Shown here: in pieces, positions 1 to 8,692 of the stretch | Position numbering within the stretch: the first letter of the stretch is position 1 | Layout: each line of letters opens with the position of its first letter | Assembly: GCA_003148945.1 (NCBI GenBank) | Contig: QGGY01000001.1 | Span: 310,001 to 374,000 of the forward strand | DNA length: 64,000 nucleotides | Direction of reading: 5' to 3' | Origin: Murimonas intestini | Lineage (GTDB): Bacteria; Bacillota; Clostridia; Lachnospirales; Lachnospiraceae | Position numbers and translations under genes: made by a program | Notes under the pieces: generated by a model | Seen by the model: only the letters and a program-made list of their open reading frames with translations | Database searches by the model: none | Told to the model about the DNA's origin: nothing

Positions 1-1
1 C

Positions 2-2248
2 TACCAGTATCATGACCACATCTGTGAAAGATTTGCCGATGCTTTTGCCGATACCATAGGAGAATGGTGCAGGGACCATAATATTATGCTTACCGGCCAT
101 ATGATGGAGGAGCCGACACTTAAATCACAGACAGCTGCGTTGGGTGAAGCGATGCGTTCCTACCGTTCCTTCCAGCTTCCGGGGATCGACATGCTCTGTG
201 ACAGAAGAGAACTGTCCACTGCAAAGCAGGCGCAGAGCGCCTCACATCAGTTTGGATACCCGGGTGTCTTAAGTGAATTATACGGAGTCACAAACTGGGA
301 TTTTGACTTCAGGGGCCATAAGCTGCAGGGGGACTGGCAGGCCGCCCTGGGCGTGACTGTGCGCGTTCATCATCTGACCTGGACTTCCATGGCAGGAGAG
401 GCCAAGAGGGACTATCCGGCCTGTATCGGATACCAGTCTCCGTGGTACAGGGAATATAAATATATTGAGGATTATTTCTCAAGAGTGAATACACTGATGA
501 CAAGAGGTAAGGCTGATGTGAAGATCGGCGTGATACATCCTGTGGAGTCATACTGGCTGTACTGGGGCTCAGAGGAGAAGACAGGCGGCATACGGGAGGA
601 GATGGATGAGAATTTTGAAAAGCTCATCAACTGGCTGCTGTACGGGTTCCTGGATTTTGACTTTATCAGTGAATCTCTCCTTCCTCAGCAGAATCATCCT
701 GAAATGTCTGAAAGTGACATGTTCACAGTAGGTGAGATGAATTATCAGGCCGTTCTGGTGCCGAACTGCGTGACACTCAGGAAATCTACCCTGGACCGCT
801 TAAAAGCATGGAAGTCAAAGGGAGGAAAGGTTATTTTCGCAGGTGAGACACCCAGGCTTCTGGATGCCTGTCCGTCAGCAGAGGTGGAGGAGTTTGTGAG
901 GGAGTGCACCTGCATCCCATTTACAAGGAACAGCCTCCTTACTGCCCTGGAGCCGGAGAGGACCCTGGAAGTCAGAAACGGGGAAGGACTGATGGCTGAA
1001 AACCTCATATATCAGATGAGAGATGATGAGGATAAAAAGATATTATTCCTGGCCCATGTAAATAAAATGGAGAATCCTGACCTGCCAAAGAAGGAAACAC
1101 TGACTGTCACTATTGACGGTACATACAGGGTAATGCATTATGAACCGCTGGACGGCAGCAGGGAAGAGCTTCTTCCTGAGTACAGGGAAGGGAAAACGAT
1201 CCTGAAAAGGGAAATGTATGACCATGACAGCCTTCTTCTGTACCTGCTTCCAGCTGATGTGGCAGAGGCAGCTTCAGGGGAGCCGGACGAAAAGGCGGCA
1301 GGACTGGAGAAAACAGATGAGACAGCCTGGGACGACCTGGCTGTACCGCCTGAAGTGCCGGTGAGCCTCTCTGAACCAAATGTATTTGTGCTGGATCAGG
1401 CAGAATACGCTTTTGATGATGGTGAGTGGAATGAGAGGGAAGAGATACTGCGCATCGATAATGAATTCCGCCGCAGCCTGAAGTTCCCGCTCAGGATGGA
1501 GGCATTCGCACAGCCCTGGCTGGATCAGGAGGAGGAGAAAGCGGAGCATACACTTTCATTGCGGTTTGAGATATTCTCAGAAGAGGAGATAAGCCCGGTC
1601 GTGCTTGCCCTGGAAAATAAGACTGCAGAAGTAATATTAAATGGTGAGGAGATTCCTTTTGAGGAGGATGGGTGGTATGTTGACAGAGAGATCATCCGCC
1701 GCAGGCTGGGAACTGTCCGAAAAGGAAATAATGAGCTGATTGTCAGAATTCCATACCGCAGGAAAGAGAATATTGAAAACATGTTCCTTCTGGGCGATTT
1801 CGGGGTCAGAGTGAAAGGCTCCAGAGCTGTTCTGACGGCACCCGTAAGGACACTGGCATTTGGGGATATAACTGTACAGGGGCTGCCTTTCTATGGCGGA
1901 AACGTAGAGTACCAGATACCTGTACAGCTTCCGGCAGACGGGATGCTGAAGGTGGAAGCCAGCAGATTCCGTTCACCGCTTATGAAAGCTGCGCTGGATG
2001 ACGGGGAGGGCCAGTCGATCGCCTTTGCGCCTTACTGTGCATGCTTGAAAGCCGGGGCTGGCAGCCATGTACTGAAGCTCACAGCATTCGGCAACAGGAT
2101 CAATACTTTTGGAACCCTCCATAACTGCAATGATACAGAACCGTGGCCGGGACCGAATGCGTGGAGGACTGCTGGCCAGCAGTGGGCTTATGAATATCAG
2201 ATAAAACCGACAGGTATACTGAAGGCTCCTGTTGTATCCTTTACATAA
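2..2248 (+). CDS. Large glycoside hydrolase-like protein, 5'-truncated by the window edge
   Basis: The reading frame is open from the first bases, so the start lies upstream and about 748 C-terminal residues are seen. The first part is TIM-barrel-like (LTGHMMEEP, then SELYGVTNWDFDF and GDWQAALGV). A flavodoxin-like segment follows, with AVLVPNCVTLRKSTLDRLK and GGKVIFAGETPRL, as in beta-galactosidase trimerisation domains and GH106-type alpha-L-rhamnosidases. The last 250 residues are beta-rich, with a jelly-roll type segment (AEVILNGEEIPF, GNNELIVRIPYR). The order resembles GH106-like or related large plant-glycan hydrolases, which act on rhamnosides or other decorated glycans. The family level is supported by pattern only and the substrate is unknown. 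No signal peptide can be judged because the N-terminus is missing. The following gene has its own promoter and T-box, so this is probably the last gene of an upstream operon. Confidence 0.6.
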   Translation, partial: YQYHDHICERFADAFADTIGEWCRDHNIMLTGHMMEEPTLKSQTAALGEAMRSYRSFQLPGIDMLCDRRELSTAKQAQSASHQFGYPGVLSELYGVTNWDFDFRGHKLQGDWQAALGVTVRVHHLTWTSMAGEAKRDYPACIGYQSPWYREYKYIEDYFSRVNTLMTRGKADVKIGVIHPVESYWLYWGSEEKTGGIREEMDENFEKLINWLLYGFLDFDFISESLLPQQNHPEMSESDMFTVGEMNYQAVLVPNCVTLRKSTLDRLKAWKSKGGKVIFAGETPRLLDACPSAEVEEFVRECTCIPFTRNSLLTALEPERTLEVRNGEGLMAENLIYQMRDDEDKKILFLAHVNKMENPDLPKKETLTVTIDGTYRVMHYEPLDGSREELLPEYREGKTILKREMYDHDSLLLYLLPADVAEAASGEPDEKAAGLEKTDETAWDDLAVPPEVPVSLSEPNVFVLDQAEYAFDDGEWNEREEILRIDNEFRRSLKFPLRMEAFAQPWLDQEEEKAEHTLSLRFEIFSEEEISPVVLALENKTAEVILNGEEIPFEEDGWYVDREIIRRRLGTVRKGNNELIVRIPYRRKENIENMFLLGDFGVRVKGSRAVLTAPVRTLAFGDITVQGLPFYGGNVEYQIPVQLPADGMLKVEASRFRSPLMKAALDDGEGQSIAFAPYCACLKAGAGSHVLKLTAFGNRINTFGTLHNCNDTEPWPGPNAWRTAGQQWAYEYQIKPTGILKAPVVSFT

Positions 2249-2279
2249 AATGCTGGTCAAAGCATTTCCAGAAATAATC

Positions 2280-2307
2280 TTGACAGATTTAGAAGATGTG
2301 GTAGAAT
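2280..2307 (+). promoter_or_regulatory. Sigma-A type promoter of the pheST T-box transcript
   Basis: TTGACA at 2280-2285 and TAGAAT at 2302-2307 are separated by 16 bp. The predicted transcript start, near 2314, is just ahead of the T-box leader. Confidence 0.75.
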
Positions 2308-2313
2308 AGGACA

Positions 2314-2604
2314 TAACAAACATGTCATGAAAAGCTGTGAAGGTGTAAAGTAGCAAATCATTTTCTTGCAGAGAGAGGGAGTCACCGGCTGTAAGCTTCC
2401 TTAAGTTCAGATGGTTATGTGAATTTCCCACCGGAGCTTCATTTCCGAAATGCATAAGAGAAATATCCCTGTGGGGAGAGCAGTGCATGTGTAAGAAATG
2501 ACGAGACCGCGCGTTAAGCGGACAAAGTGCCTGTCACAGACAGGAAGCAGGGTGGTACCACGGATATCAGCTTCGTCCCTATTTTTAGGGGCGGAGCTTT
2601 TTTT
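2314..2604 (+). ncRNA. T-box riboswitch leader of pheST (tRNA-Phe sensing)
   Basis: The leader lies between a good promoter and pheS. It has the AG-rich start of Stem I (GCAGAGAGAGGGAG near 2370) and the conserved T-box element AGGGTGGTACCACGG at 2549-2563, then an intrinsic terminator with a T run. In this family the uncharged tRNA 3' end pairs with the T-box bulge and favours the antiterminator, so the operon is read through when the cognate tRNA is uncharged. The downstream genes encode phenylalanyl-tRNA synthetase, so the specifier codon should be TTC. TTC triplets occur at 2425-2427 and 2438-2440 on the 3' side of Stem I. I could not fold the RNA to decide between them. Confidence 0.92.
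2569..2604 (+). terminator. T-box regulated intrinsic terminator
   Basis: A 12-bp stem is formed by 2569-2580 (AGCTTCGTCCCT) and 2586-2597 (AGGGGCGGAGCT) with a 5-nt loop, followed by a run of T. The 5' arm directly follows the T-box sequence, as expected for the terminator/antiterminator switch. Confidence 0.88.
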
Positions 2605-2643
2605 CATGCATGTCGGAATCAGAAGAATAAAAGGAGAATAAAA

Positions 2644-3666
2644 ATGATGAAAGAAAAACTGCAGGCAATCAAAGATGAAGCCATGAAGCAGATCCAGGCT
2701 TCCGATGCACTAGATAAGCTCAATGATGTCCGCGTCGCTTTCCTTGGAAAAAAAGGCGAGCTGACTGCCGTATTAAAAGGTATGAAGGATGTGGCGGCTG
2801 AGGAAAGACCCATTGTGGGCCAGATGGTAAATGATACAAGGACTGCTATAGAAAATCTGCTGGAAGAGACAAAGCGGAAACTGGAAGCAAGGGCAAGAGA
2901 AGAGCAGTTAAAAAAGGAAGTCATCGATGTCACTCTCCCGGCAAAGAAGAATAATGTGGGACACCGCCATCCGAATACGATTGCTTTGGAAGAGGTTGAG
3001 CGCATCTTCATAGGAATGGGGTATGAAGTGGTAGAAGGCCCTGAGGTAGAGTATGACCTTTATAATTTCGAGAAGCTGAATATTCCAGCGAACCATCCAG
3101 CGAAAGATGAACAGGATACATTCTATGTGAATAAAGATATCGTTCTGCGTACACAGACCTCCCCTGTCCAGGCACGTGTGATGGAGCAGGGCAGGCTTCC
3201 TATCCGTATGATAGCTCCGGGCAGGGTATTCCGCTCTGATGAGGTGGATGCCACGCATTCCCCGTCCTTCCATCAGATTGAAGGGCTTGTGATTGACAAG
3301 AATATCACCTTTGCTGACTTAAAAGGCACCCTGGAAGAATTTGCAAAAGAACTTTTTGGGCCGGAGACAAAGACAAAATTCCGCCCACATCATTTCCCGT
3401 TCACAGAGCCGAGCGCAGAGGTGGATGTGTCCTGCTTTAAATGCGGAGGTAAGGGATGCAGGTTCTGTAAGGGCTCAGGCTGGATCGAGATACTGGGCTG
3501 CGGCATGGTGCATCCCCATGTGCTGGAAATGTGCGGGATAGACCCTAATGTATACAGCGGTTTTGCTTTCGGTGTAGGGTTAGAGCGTATCGCGCTGCTG
3601 AAATATGAGATAGACGACATGAGGCTGCTCTATGAAAACGATATCCGTTTCCTGAAACAGTTCTAG
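2644..3666 (+). CDS. pheS: Phenylalanyl-tRNA synthetase alpha subunit
   Basis: The product is the catalytic alpha subunit of the alpha2-beta2 enzyme that charges tRNA-Phe in the cytoplasm. The 340-residue protein has the N-terminal coiled-coil arm (about 1-85) followed by the class II synthetase core. Visible class II motifs include the RTQTSPVQ segment, [16 protein letters not shown] (motif 2) and [16 protein letters not shown] (motif 3). The frame is open further upstream, but that part is the T-box leader. ATG at 2644 has an AAGGAG site seven bases before it, and MMKEKLQ is a normal PheS beginning. The segment [18 protein letters not shown] carries four cysteines in CxxC pairs, typical of Gram-positive PheS. 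It is followed 67 bp later by pheT and shares the T-box transcript. Confidence 0.98.
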   Translation: MMKEKLQAIKDEAMKQIQASDALDKLNDVRVAFLGKKGELTAVLKGMKDVAAEERPIVGQMVNDTRTAIENLLEETKRKLEARAREEQLKKEVIDVTLPAKKNNVGHRHPNTIALEEVERIFIGMGYEVVEGPEVEYDLYNFEKLNIPANHPAKDEQDTFYVNKDIVLRTQTSPVQARVMEQGRLPIRMIAPGRVFRSDEVDATHSPSFHQIEGLVIDKNITFADLKGTLEEFAKELFGPETKTKFRPHHFPFTEPSAEVDVSCFKCGGKGCRFCKGSGWIEILGCGMVHPHVLEMCGIDPNVYSGFAFGVGLERIALLKYEIDDMRLLYENDIRFLKQF

Positions 3667-3733
3667 AATATGTCAGACTGGCATTCATAATGCCGGATAA
3701 TTAAATACAGCAAATTAAGAAAGGAAAATAAAT

Positions 3734-6151
3734 ATGAATACTTCATTATCTTGGATTAAGGCATATGTACCGGAACTGGACGTGACTGCCCAGGAGTATA
3801 CAGATGCAATGACCCTCTCAGGGACAAAGGTGGAGGGATATGAGGCTCTGGATGCTGACCTGGAGAATATCATCATAGGCCAGATCAAATCTATAGAAAG
3901 GCATCCTGACGCGGATAAGCTCATTGTCTGCCAGGTAGATACAGGAAACGGGACTGTTCAGATCGTGACAGGGGCGCCCAACGTAAAGGAAGGCGACAAG
4001 ATCCCTGTAGTGCTTGACGGCGGGCGTGTGGCAGGAGGCCATGACGGCAAAAAGACTCCGGGCGGAGTGATGATAAAGAAAGGCAAACTGCGCGGCATAG
4101 AGTCCTGCGGTATGATGTGCTCTATTGAAGAACTGGGAAGCACACGTGACATGTATCCGGAAGCGCCTGAATACGGGATCTATATTTTTCCGGAAGACGC
4201 AGAAGTGGGAATGAGTGCAATTAAGGCATTGGGACTGGATGACGTGGTATTTGAATATGAGATCACATCCAACCGTGTAGACTGCTACAGTGTCATTGGC
4301 ATTGCCAGAGAGGCGGCAGCCACATTTGGAAAAGAATTTGTGCCGCCTGTTGTAACTGAAACAGGAAATTCAGAGGATGCCAATGACTATATTAAAGTCA
4401 CCATAAAGGATGAGGAGCTCTGTCCCCGTTACTGTGCCAGGATCGTAAAGAATATAAAGATAGCCCCCTCGCCTAGGTGGATGCAGAGACGCCTGGCAGC
4501 GAACGGGATCCGCCCCATCAATAATATTGTAGACATTACAAATTATGTGATGGAAGAATACGGACAGCCTATGCACGCCTATGACTACGATACTATTTCG
4601 GGCAGGGAGATCATTGTGCGCAGGGCCGAAAAAGATGAAAAGTTTGTGACTCTGGACGGACAGGAGAGGACACTTGATGATTCTGTGCTGATGATCTGTG
4701 ACGGCGAAAAGGCTGTAGGTATTGCAGGGATCATGGGCGGTGAGAATTCCATGATTACAGACAGTGTCAAGACAATGATGTTCGAAGCTGCCAGCTTTGA
4801 CGGTACGAACATCAGGCTTTCCAGTAAAAAGATAGGCCTTCGTACAGATGCTTCCGGCAAGTTCGAAAAGGGCCTCGACCCCAATAATGCAAAAGCGGCT
4901 ATTGACAGGGCATGCCAGCTGATTGAAGAGCTGGGAGCCGGAGAAGTAGTCGGCGGGACAGTAGATGTCTACAAAAAAGTAAAAGAAGCTGTACGCATCC
5001 CATTTGAACCGGAAAAGATCAACGCACTGTTGGGAACTGATATTGCCTCAGAGACTATGCTGGACTATTTCAGGAAAATAGGCCTGGAATATGATGAAGA
5101 AACTAATGAAGTCATTGCGCCTACATTCCGCCATGACCTTTTCCGTATGGCTGATCTGGCTGAAGAAGTGGCACGTTTCTACGGATATGATAATATTCCC
5201 ACCACTCTGCCCACAGGGGAGGCGACTACAGGAAAGCTGCCGTTTAAGCTGCGTATAGAAGAGGTGGCCAGGAACATTGCGGAATTCTGCGGATTTTCAC
5301 AGGGGATGACATATTCCTTCGAGAGCCCCAAGGTATTTGACAAGCTTCTGCTTCCGGCAGATTCTGCCCTGAGGAACGCAGTGCAGATATCAAATCCTCT
5401 CGGCGAAGATTTCAGTATCATGAGGACAGTGTCATTAAACGGAATGCTGACCTCTCTGGCATTTAATTATAATCACAGAAACAAGAATGTCCGCCTTTAT
5501 GAGCTTGGAAATATCTATCTGCCCAAGCAGGTGCCGGTGACAGAGCTGCCGGATGAGAGGATGCAGTTCACTCTTGGAATGTACGGTGAGGGAGATTTCT
5601 TTACAATGAAAGGCGTTGTGGAAGAATTCTTTGATAAGATCGGCATGGATAAAAAGAGAGAATATGATCCGGGCGCAGGAAAGCCGTTCCTTCATCCAGG
5701 ACGTCAGGCCAATATCGTATATGAAGGTGAAGTGGTGGGTTACCTCGGTGAGGTCCATCCTCAGGTGGCAGATAATTATGAGATCGGTGAAAAGGCTTAT
5801 GTGGCAGTGCTGGATATGCCGGTCATAACAGAAAAAGCCACGTTCGACAGAAAATTTGAAGGGATTGCCAGATTCCCGGCAGTGACCAGGGACATCAGCA
5901 TGGTAGTTCCAAGAGAGATCCTTGCAGGACAGATCGAGGCTGTGATAGCCCAGAGGGGCGGCAAGATCCTGGAGAGCTATTCCCTGTTCGATATCTATGA
6001 AGGCTCACAGATCAAAGCAGGTTACAAATCAATGGCTTATTCAATCGTATTCAGGGCTAAGGACAAGACACTGGAAGAGGCGGAGATCACAGCGGCCATG
6101 AAGAAGATCCTGAATGGGCTGGAGTCCATGGGGATTGAGCTGCGCCAGTAA
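3734..6151 (+). CDS. pheT: Phenylalanyl-tRNA synthetase beta subunit
   Basis: The beta subunit of the pheST heterotetramer provides tRNA binding and editing. The 805 residues match the full-length family. An N-terminal B1 domain (MNTSLSWIKAYVPEL) leads into the EMAP-type tRNA-binding OB fold at about 40-150 (GQIKSIERHPDADKLIVCQ, IVTGAPNV). The B3/B4 editing region and the B5 domain follow (FEPEKINALLGTDI), then the catalytic-like B6/B7 core (PTFRHDLFRMADLAEEVAR). The C-terminal ferredoxin-fold anticodon-binding domain lies at about 710-805 (FPAVTRDISMVVP). It has a GAAAGG-type ribosome site and follows pheS in the T-box-controlled operon. Nothing unusual is seen. Confidence 0.98.
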   Translation: MNTSLSWIKAYVPELDVTAQEYTDAMTLSGTKVEGYEALDADLENIIIGQIKSIERHPDADKLIVCQVDTGNGTVQIVTGAPNVKEGDKIPVVLDGGRVAGGHDGKKTPGGVMIKKGKLRGIESCGMMCSIEELGSTRDMYPEAPEYGIYIFPEDAEVGMSAIKALGLDDVVFEYEITSNRVDCYSVIGIAREAAATFGKEFVPPVVTETGNSEDANDYIKVTIKDEELCPRYCARIVKNIKIAPSPRWMQRRLAANGIRPINNIVDITNYVMEEYGQPMHAYDYDTISGREIIVRRAEKDEKFVTLDGQERTLDDSVLMICDGEKAVGIAGIMGGENSMITDSVKTMMFEAASFDGTNIRLSSKKIGLRTDASGKFEKGLDPNNAKAAIDRACQLIEELGAGEVVGGTVDVYKKVKEAVRIPFEPEKINALLGTDIASETMLDYFRKIGLEYDEETNEVIAPTFRHDLFRMADLAEEVARFYGYDNIPTTLPTGEATTGKLPFKLRIEEVARNIAEFCGFSQGMTYSFESPKVFDKLLLPADSALRNAVQISNPLGEDFSIMRTVSLNGMLTSLAFNYNHRNKNVRLYELGNIYLPKQVPVTELPDERMQFTLGMYGEGDFFTMKGVVEEFFDKIGMDKKREYDPGAGKPFLHPGRQANIVYEGEVVGYLGEVHPQVADNYEIGEKAYVAVLDMPVITEKATFDRKFEGIARFPAVTRDISMVVPREILAGQIEAVIAQRGGKILESYSLFDIYEGSQIKAGYKSMAYSIVFRAKDKTLEEAEITAAMKKILNGLESMGIELRQ

Positions 6152-6170
6152 AGCATACAGGTGAAAAGAG

Positions 6171-6785
6171 ATGCAGATATATATTGTCCGTCATGGAGAG
6201 ACGCTCTGGAATGTCCAGAAGCGGCTCCAGGGACGGACGGATATTGAATTGAACGATAATGGCCGGTTTCTTGCAAAAAAGACGGCGGAAGCATTAAAAA
6301 GTGTTCCATTTACGGTTTGCTTTTCCAGCCCGTTAAAAAGAGCAAAGGAGACGGCGGGGATCCTGCTGGCGGACAGGCATGTGCCTGTCCGGGAGGATGA
6401 ACGTCTGATTGAGATCAGTTTTGGAGAGATGGAAGGACTGGTCAATGACGGCAGCGGCCGTGGGATGCTGAAAAATTACCAGGATTTCTTTAAAGCTCCC
6501 GGAAGATATGTGCCTCCGCCCGGAGGTGAGGCCCTGTCCAGCTTATGCAGACGCACAGAGCAGTTTTTAACGGATATTACAGGCAGGGCAGAATTAGAGC
6601 AGGAAACAGTTCTGGTGGCAACACATGGGGCCGCTATGCGGGCCCTGCTGAACAGCCTGCGGGAATACAGCCCAAACGACTTTTGGGGCAAGGGAGTTCC
6701 TAAAAACTGTGCTGTGGCCGTACTGGAAAGCCATGGCGGGGAAGTACGGATCTGTAAGGAGGACGAGGCGGCAGCCAGCCTGTAG
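6171..6785 (+). CDS. Histidine phosphatase superfamily (phosphoglycerate mutase-like) protein
   Basis: This 204-residue cytoplasmic phosphatase begins with the family signature IVRHGETLWN, whose His becomes phosphorylated. A conserved arginine follows in FSSPLKRAKET, and the second catalytic His is in VATHGAAMRALL. GGEALSSLCRRTEQFL corresponds to the usual GES/E region. Such proteins remove phosphate from small metabolites, and the substrate cannot be told from sequence. It starts 19 bp after pheT with a short AGGTG ribosome site, so it is probably co-transcribed with pheST. It converges with the next gene at an 18-bp gap with no visible hairpin between them. Confidence 0.9.
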   Translation: MQIYIVRHGETLWNVQKRLQGRTDIELNDNGRFLAKKTAEALKSVPFTVCFSSPLKRAKETAGILLADRHVPVREDERLIEISFGEMEGLVNDGSGRGMLKNYQDFFKAPGRYVPPPGGEALSSLCRRTEQFLTDITGRAELEQETVLVATHGAAMRALLNSLREYSPNDFWGKGVPKNCAVAVLESHGGEVRICKEDEAAASL

Positions 6786-6803
6786 TATTCTTGTATATAT
6801 GTC

Positions 6804-7340
6804 TTATATGGGGGTGGCTGTGTCTGGTGACAGGAACAGATTAATAGCAGGCGGATTCCAGGTGAAGCAGAAGAACAGTACAGCAGTAATGAGCAAAAGG
6901 CAGGTACAGATGAAATCAAGTCTGTGGCTGCCTGTTTTTTTTCTTGTAAAGAGCAGGTAAGTTATAAAATAAGTGATAAAAACCCCGAGCAGGAAATCAG
7001 CTATGTCCAGCCAGAGATAATGAGTGCCCAGTATGCCTGTATAGGTATAGTAGAAGATGACAATAAATGCCAGGCCGCAGCCGATACCCACAGTCCTGGA
7101 GAACAGGAAGCCCTCAGCTTTTCTGGCACACCAGAAGTATTCAGGAACTGTCAGAAGCAGCACTGGAAAAAAGAGCATTTTCAGGTGTTCCCAGGTGGAT
7201 TCATTCACAGGGGCAAACAGCCCTGCAAGAGGATGACAGCCTGACCATTCATAAATGAAATGAAAGAGCGTTCCGGCTCCCATTGCGATTATCATAAATA
7301 TGATTTCCCGGAAGAAATACTGTTTTTTATAAATTTTCAT
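6804..7340 (-). CDS. DUF6512-like integral membrane protein
   Basis: The 178-residue minus-strand product has about five membrane segments. It carries the motif HFIYEWSGCHPLAGLFAP followed by NESTWEHLKMLFFP, which I associate with the DUF6512 family of small Clostridia membrane proteins. The function is unknown. The frame extends further upstream on the minus strand, but ATG at 7340 is preceded by GGAGGT at good spacing and begins MKIYKKQYFF just before the first hydrophobic segment. The gene is divergent from queA with an 81-bp shared control region and converges on the histidine phosphatase. Confidence 0.75.
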   Translation of the reverse strand: MKIYKKQYFFREIIFMIIAMGAGTLFHFIYEWSGCHPLAGLFAPVNESTWEHLKMLFFPVLLLTVPEYFWCARKAEGFLFSRTVGIGCGLAFIVIFYYTYTGILGTHYLWLDIADFLLGVFITYFITYLLFTRKKTGSHRLDFICTCLLLITAVLFFCFTWNPPAINLFLSPDTATPI

Positions 7341-7421
7341 TTGAATACCTCCGGAAATAGTGTATGATATTATTTGCAGAAGTATGCGGAAAAGTAAATG
7401 AAAGATTAGGAGAGATGATAG

Positions 7422-8459
7422 ATGAAGACATCTGATTTTTATTATGACCTGCCTCAGGAGCTTATTGCACAGGATCCTCTGGAAGACAGGGCCGGATCCA
7501 GGCTTCTGGTTCTTGATAAGATAACAGGGGAAATTGAGCATCATGTATTCAGAGATATTATAGATTTTCTGGATCCCGGCGACTGTCTGGTTGTAAATGA
7601 CACAAAGGTTATCCCGGCCAGGCTGATAGGAAGCAAAGTGGGGACAGATGCAAAAATTGAAGTCCTTCTTCTGAAACGGAAAGAAAATAATATATGGGAA
7701 ACGCTTGTAAAGCCAGGCAAGAAGGCAAAGCCCGGAACAGTGATATCTTTTGGAGACGGCCTGCTTACAGGGGAAGTACTGGAGGTCGTTGAGGAGGGCA
7801 ACAGGCTGATACAGTTTTCTTTTGAGGGTATTTTTGAAGAGATATTAGACCAGCTGGGCCAGATGCCGCTTCCGCCCTACATAACTCACCAGCTGAAGGA
7901 TAAAAACCGTTATCAGACTGTGTATGCAAAGCATGAAGGTTCTGCAGCGGCTCCCACAGCCGGGCTTCATTTCACACCTGAGCTTTTGGAAGCCATACAG
8001 AAAAAAGGAGTCAGGCTTGCGCATGTGACTCTCCATGTAGGGCTGGGAACATTCAGGCCGGTGAAGGTGGACGATGTGACAGAACATCATATGCATTCGG
8101 AATTCTATGTGGTGGAAGAAGATCAGGCCAAATTAATCAATGAGACTAAGGCGGCCGGAGGTAAAATAATCGCTGTTGGGACTACCAGCTGCCGCACACT
8201 GGAAGCAGCCACAGGTGAAGATGGCATCTTAAAGGCGGGGAGCGGCTGGACGGAGATCTTTATCTATCCGGGATATAAATTCAGGATGATCGACAGGCTG
8301 ATAACAAACTTCCATCTGCCGGAATCTACTCTGCTGATGCTGGTATCTGCATTGGCGGGAAAAGATAAGATAATGAAAGCGTATGAAATCGCAGTGAAAG
8401 AGAAGTACAGATTCTTTTCTTTTGGGGACGCAATGTTTATTACAGGCAACCAAAAATAA
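7422..8459 (+). CDS. queA: S-adenosylmethionine:tRNA ribosyltransferase-isomerase
   Basis: QueA moves the ribosyl part of S-adenosylmethionine onto 7-aminomethyl-7-deazaguanine in tRNA, the penultimate step of queuosine synthesis. The 345-residue protein is of normal length. It starts [17 protein letters not shown] and contains [56 protein letters not shown] and the C-terminal [16 protein letters not shown], all characteristic of QueA. The start has an AGGAG ribosome site. It appears to be a single-gene unit, divergent from the DUF6512 gene and closed by an intrinsic terminator. Confidence 0.98.
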   Translation: MKTSDFYYDLPQELIAQDPLEDRAGSRLLVLDKITGEIEHHVFRDIIDFLDPGDCLVVNDTKVIPARLIGSKVGTDAKIEVLLLKRKENNIWETLVKPGKKAKPGTVISFGDGLLTGEVLEVVEEGNRLIQFSFEGIFEEILDQLGQMPLPPYITHQLKDKNRYQTVYAKHEGSAAAPTAGLHFTPELLEAIQKKGVRLAHVTLHVGLGTFRPVKVDDVTEHHMHSEFYVVEEDQAKLINETKAAGGKIIAVGTTSCRTLEAATGEDGILKAGSGWTEIFIYPGYKFRMIDRLITNFHLPESTLLMLVSALAGKDKIMKAYEIAVKEKYRFFSFGDAMFITGNQK

Positions 8460-8482
8460 ACCGTACAGTTTACACAAAAAGC

Positions 8483-8514
8483 AGCCAGGAGGTTAATTCT
8501 CCTGGCTCTTGTTG
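8483..8514 (+). terminator. Intrinsic terminator after queA
   Basis: A perfect 9-bp stem, AGCCAGGAG at 8483-8491 and CTCCTGGCT at 8499-8507 with a 7-nt loop, is followed by a T-rich stretch. Confidence 0.8.
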
Positions 8515-8583
8515 TCTTTTGAATAAATTGGTATCTCAAACCGTTCTTGGACACGATGCTGCCGATTTTGCCATCCGCCTTTG

Positions 8584-8656
8584 TTCCGAATAATGTTGAT
8601 TTTATTCCGAATTGAAAGTATACTAATTTATAGAACTTAGGAGCTTCCTGTATAAT
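8584..8656 (+). promoter_or_regulatory. Putative operator repeats and -10 box ahead of the HTH-AAA gene
   Basis: Two identical TTCCGAAT octamers begin at 8584 and 8605, exactly 21 bp apart and so on the same DNA face. A consensus TATAAT at 8651-8656 follows, with only a weak -35. The product downstream begins with a helix-turn-helix, so these repeats are a candidate autoregulatory operator. This is inference from position only. Confidence 0.4.
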
Positions 8657-8692
8657 TCAAATATAGGGAATTCCAAGAAAGAAGGTGTAACT

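Noticed and set aside
2619-3011. Minus-strand frame inside pheS (130 codons)
   Set aside because: It is antisense to a certain housekeeping gene, with composition that mirrors pheS codons.
7067-7258. Plus-strand frames opposite the DUF6512 gene
   Set aside because: They are antisense to a recognised membrane protein gene that has a clear start and ribosome site.
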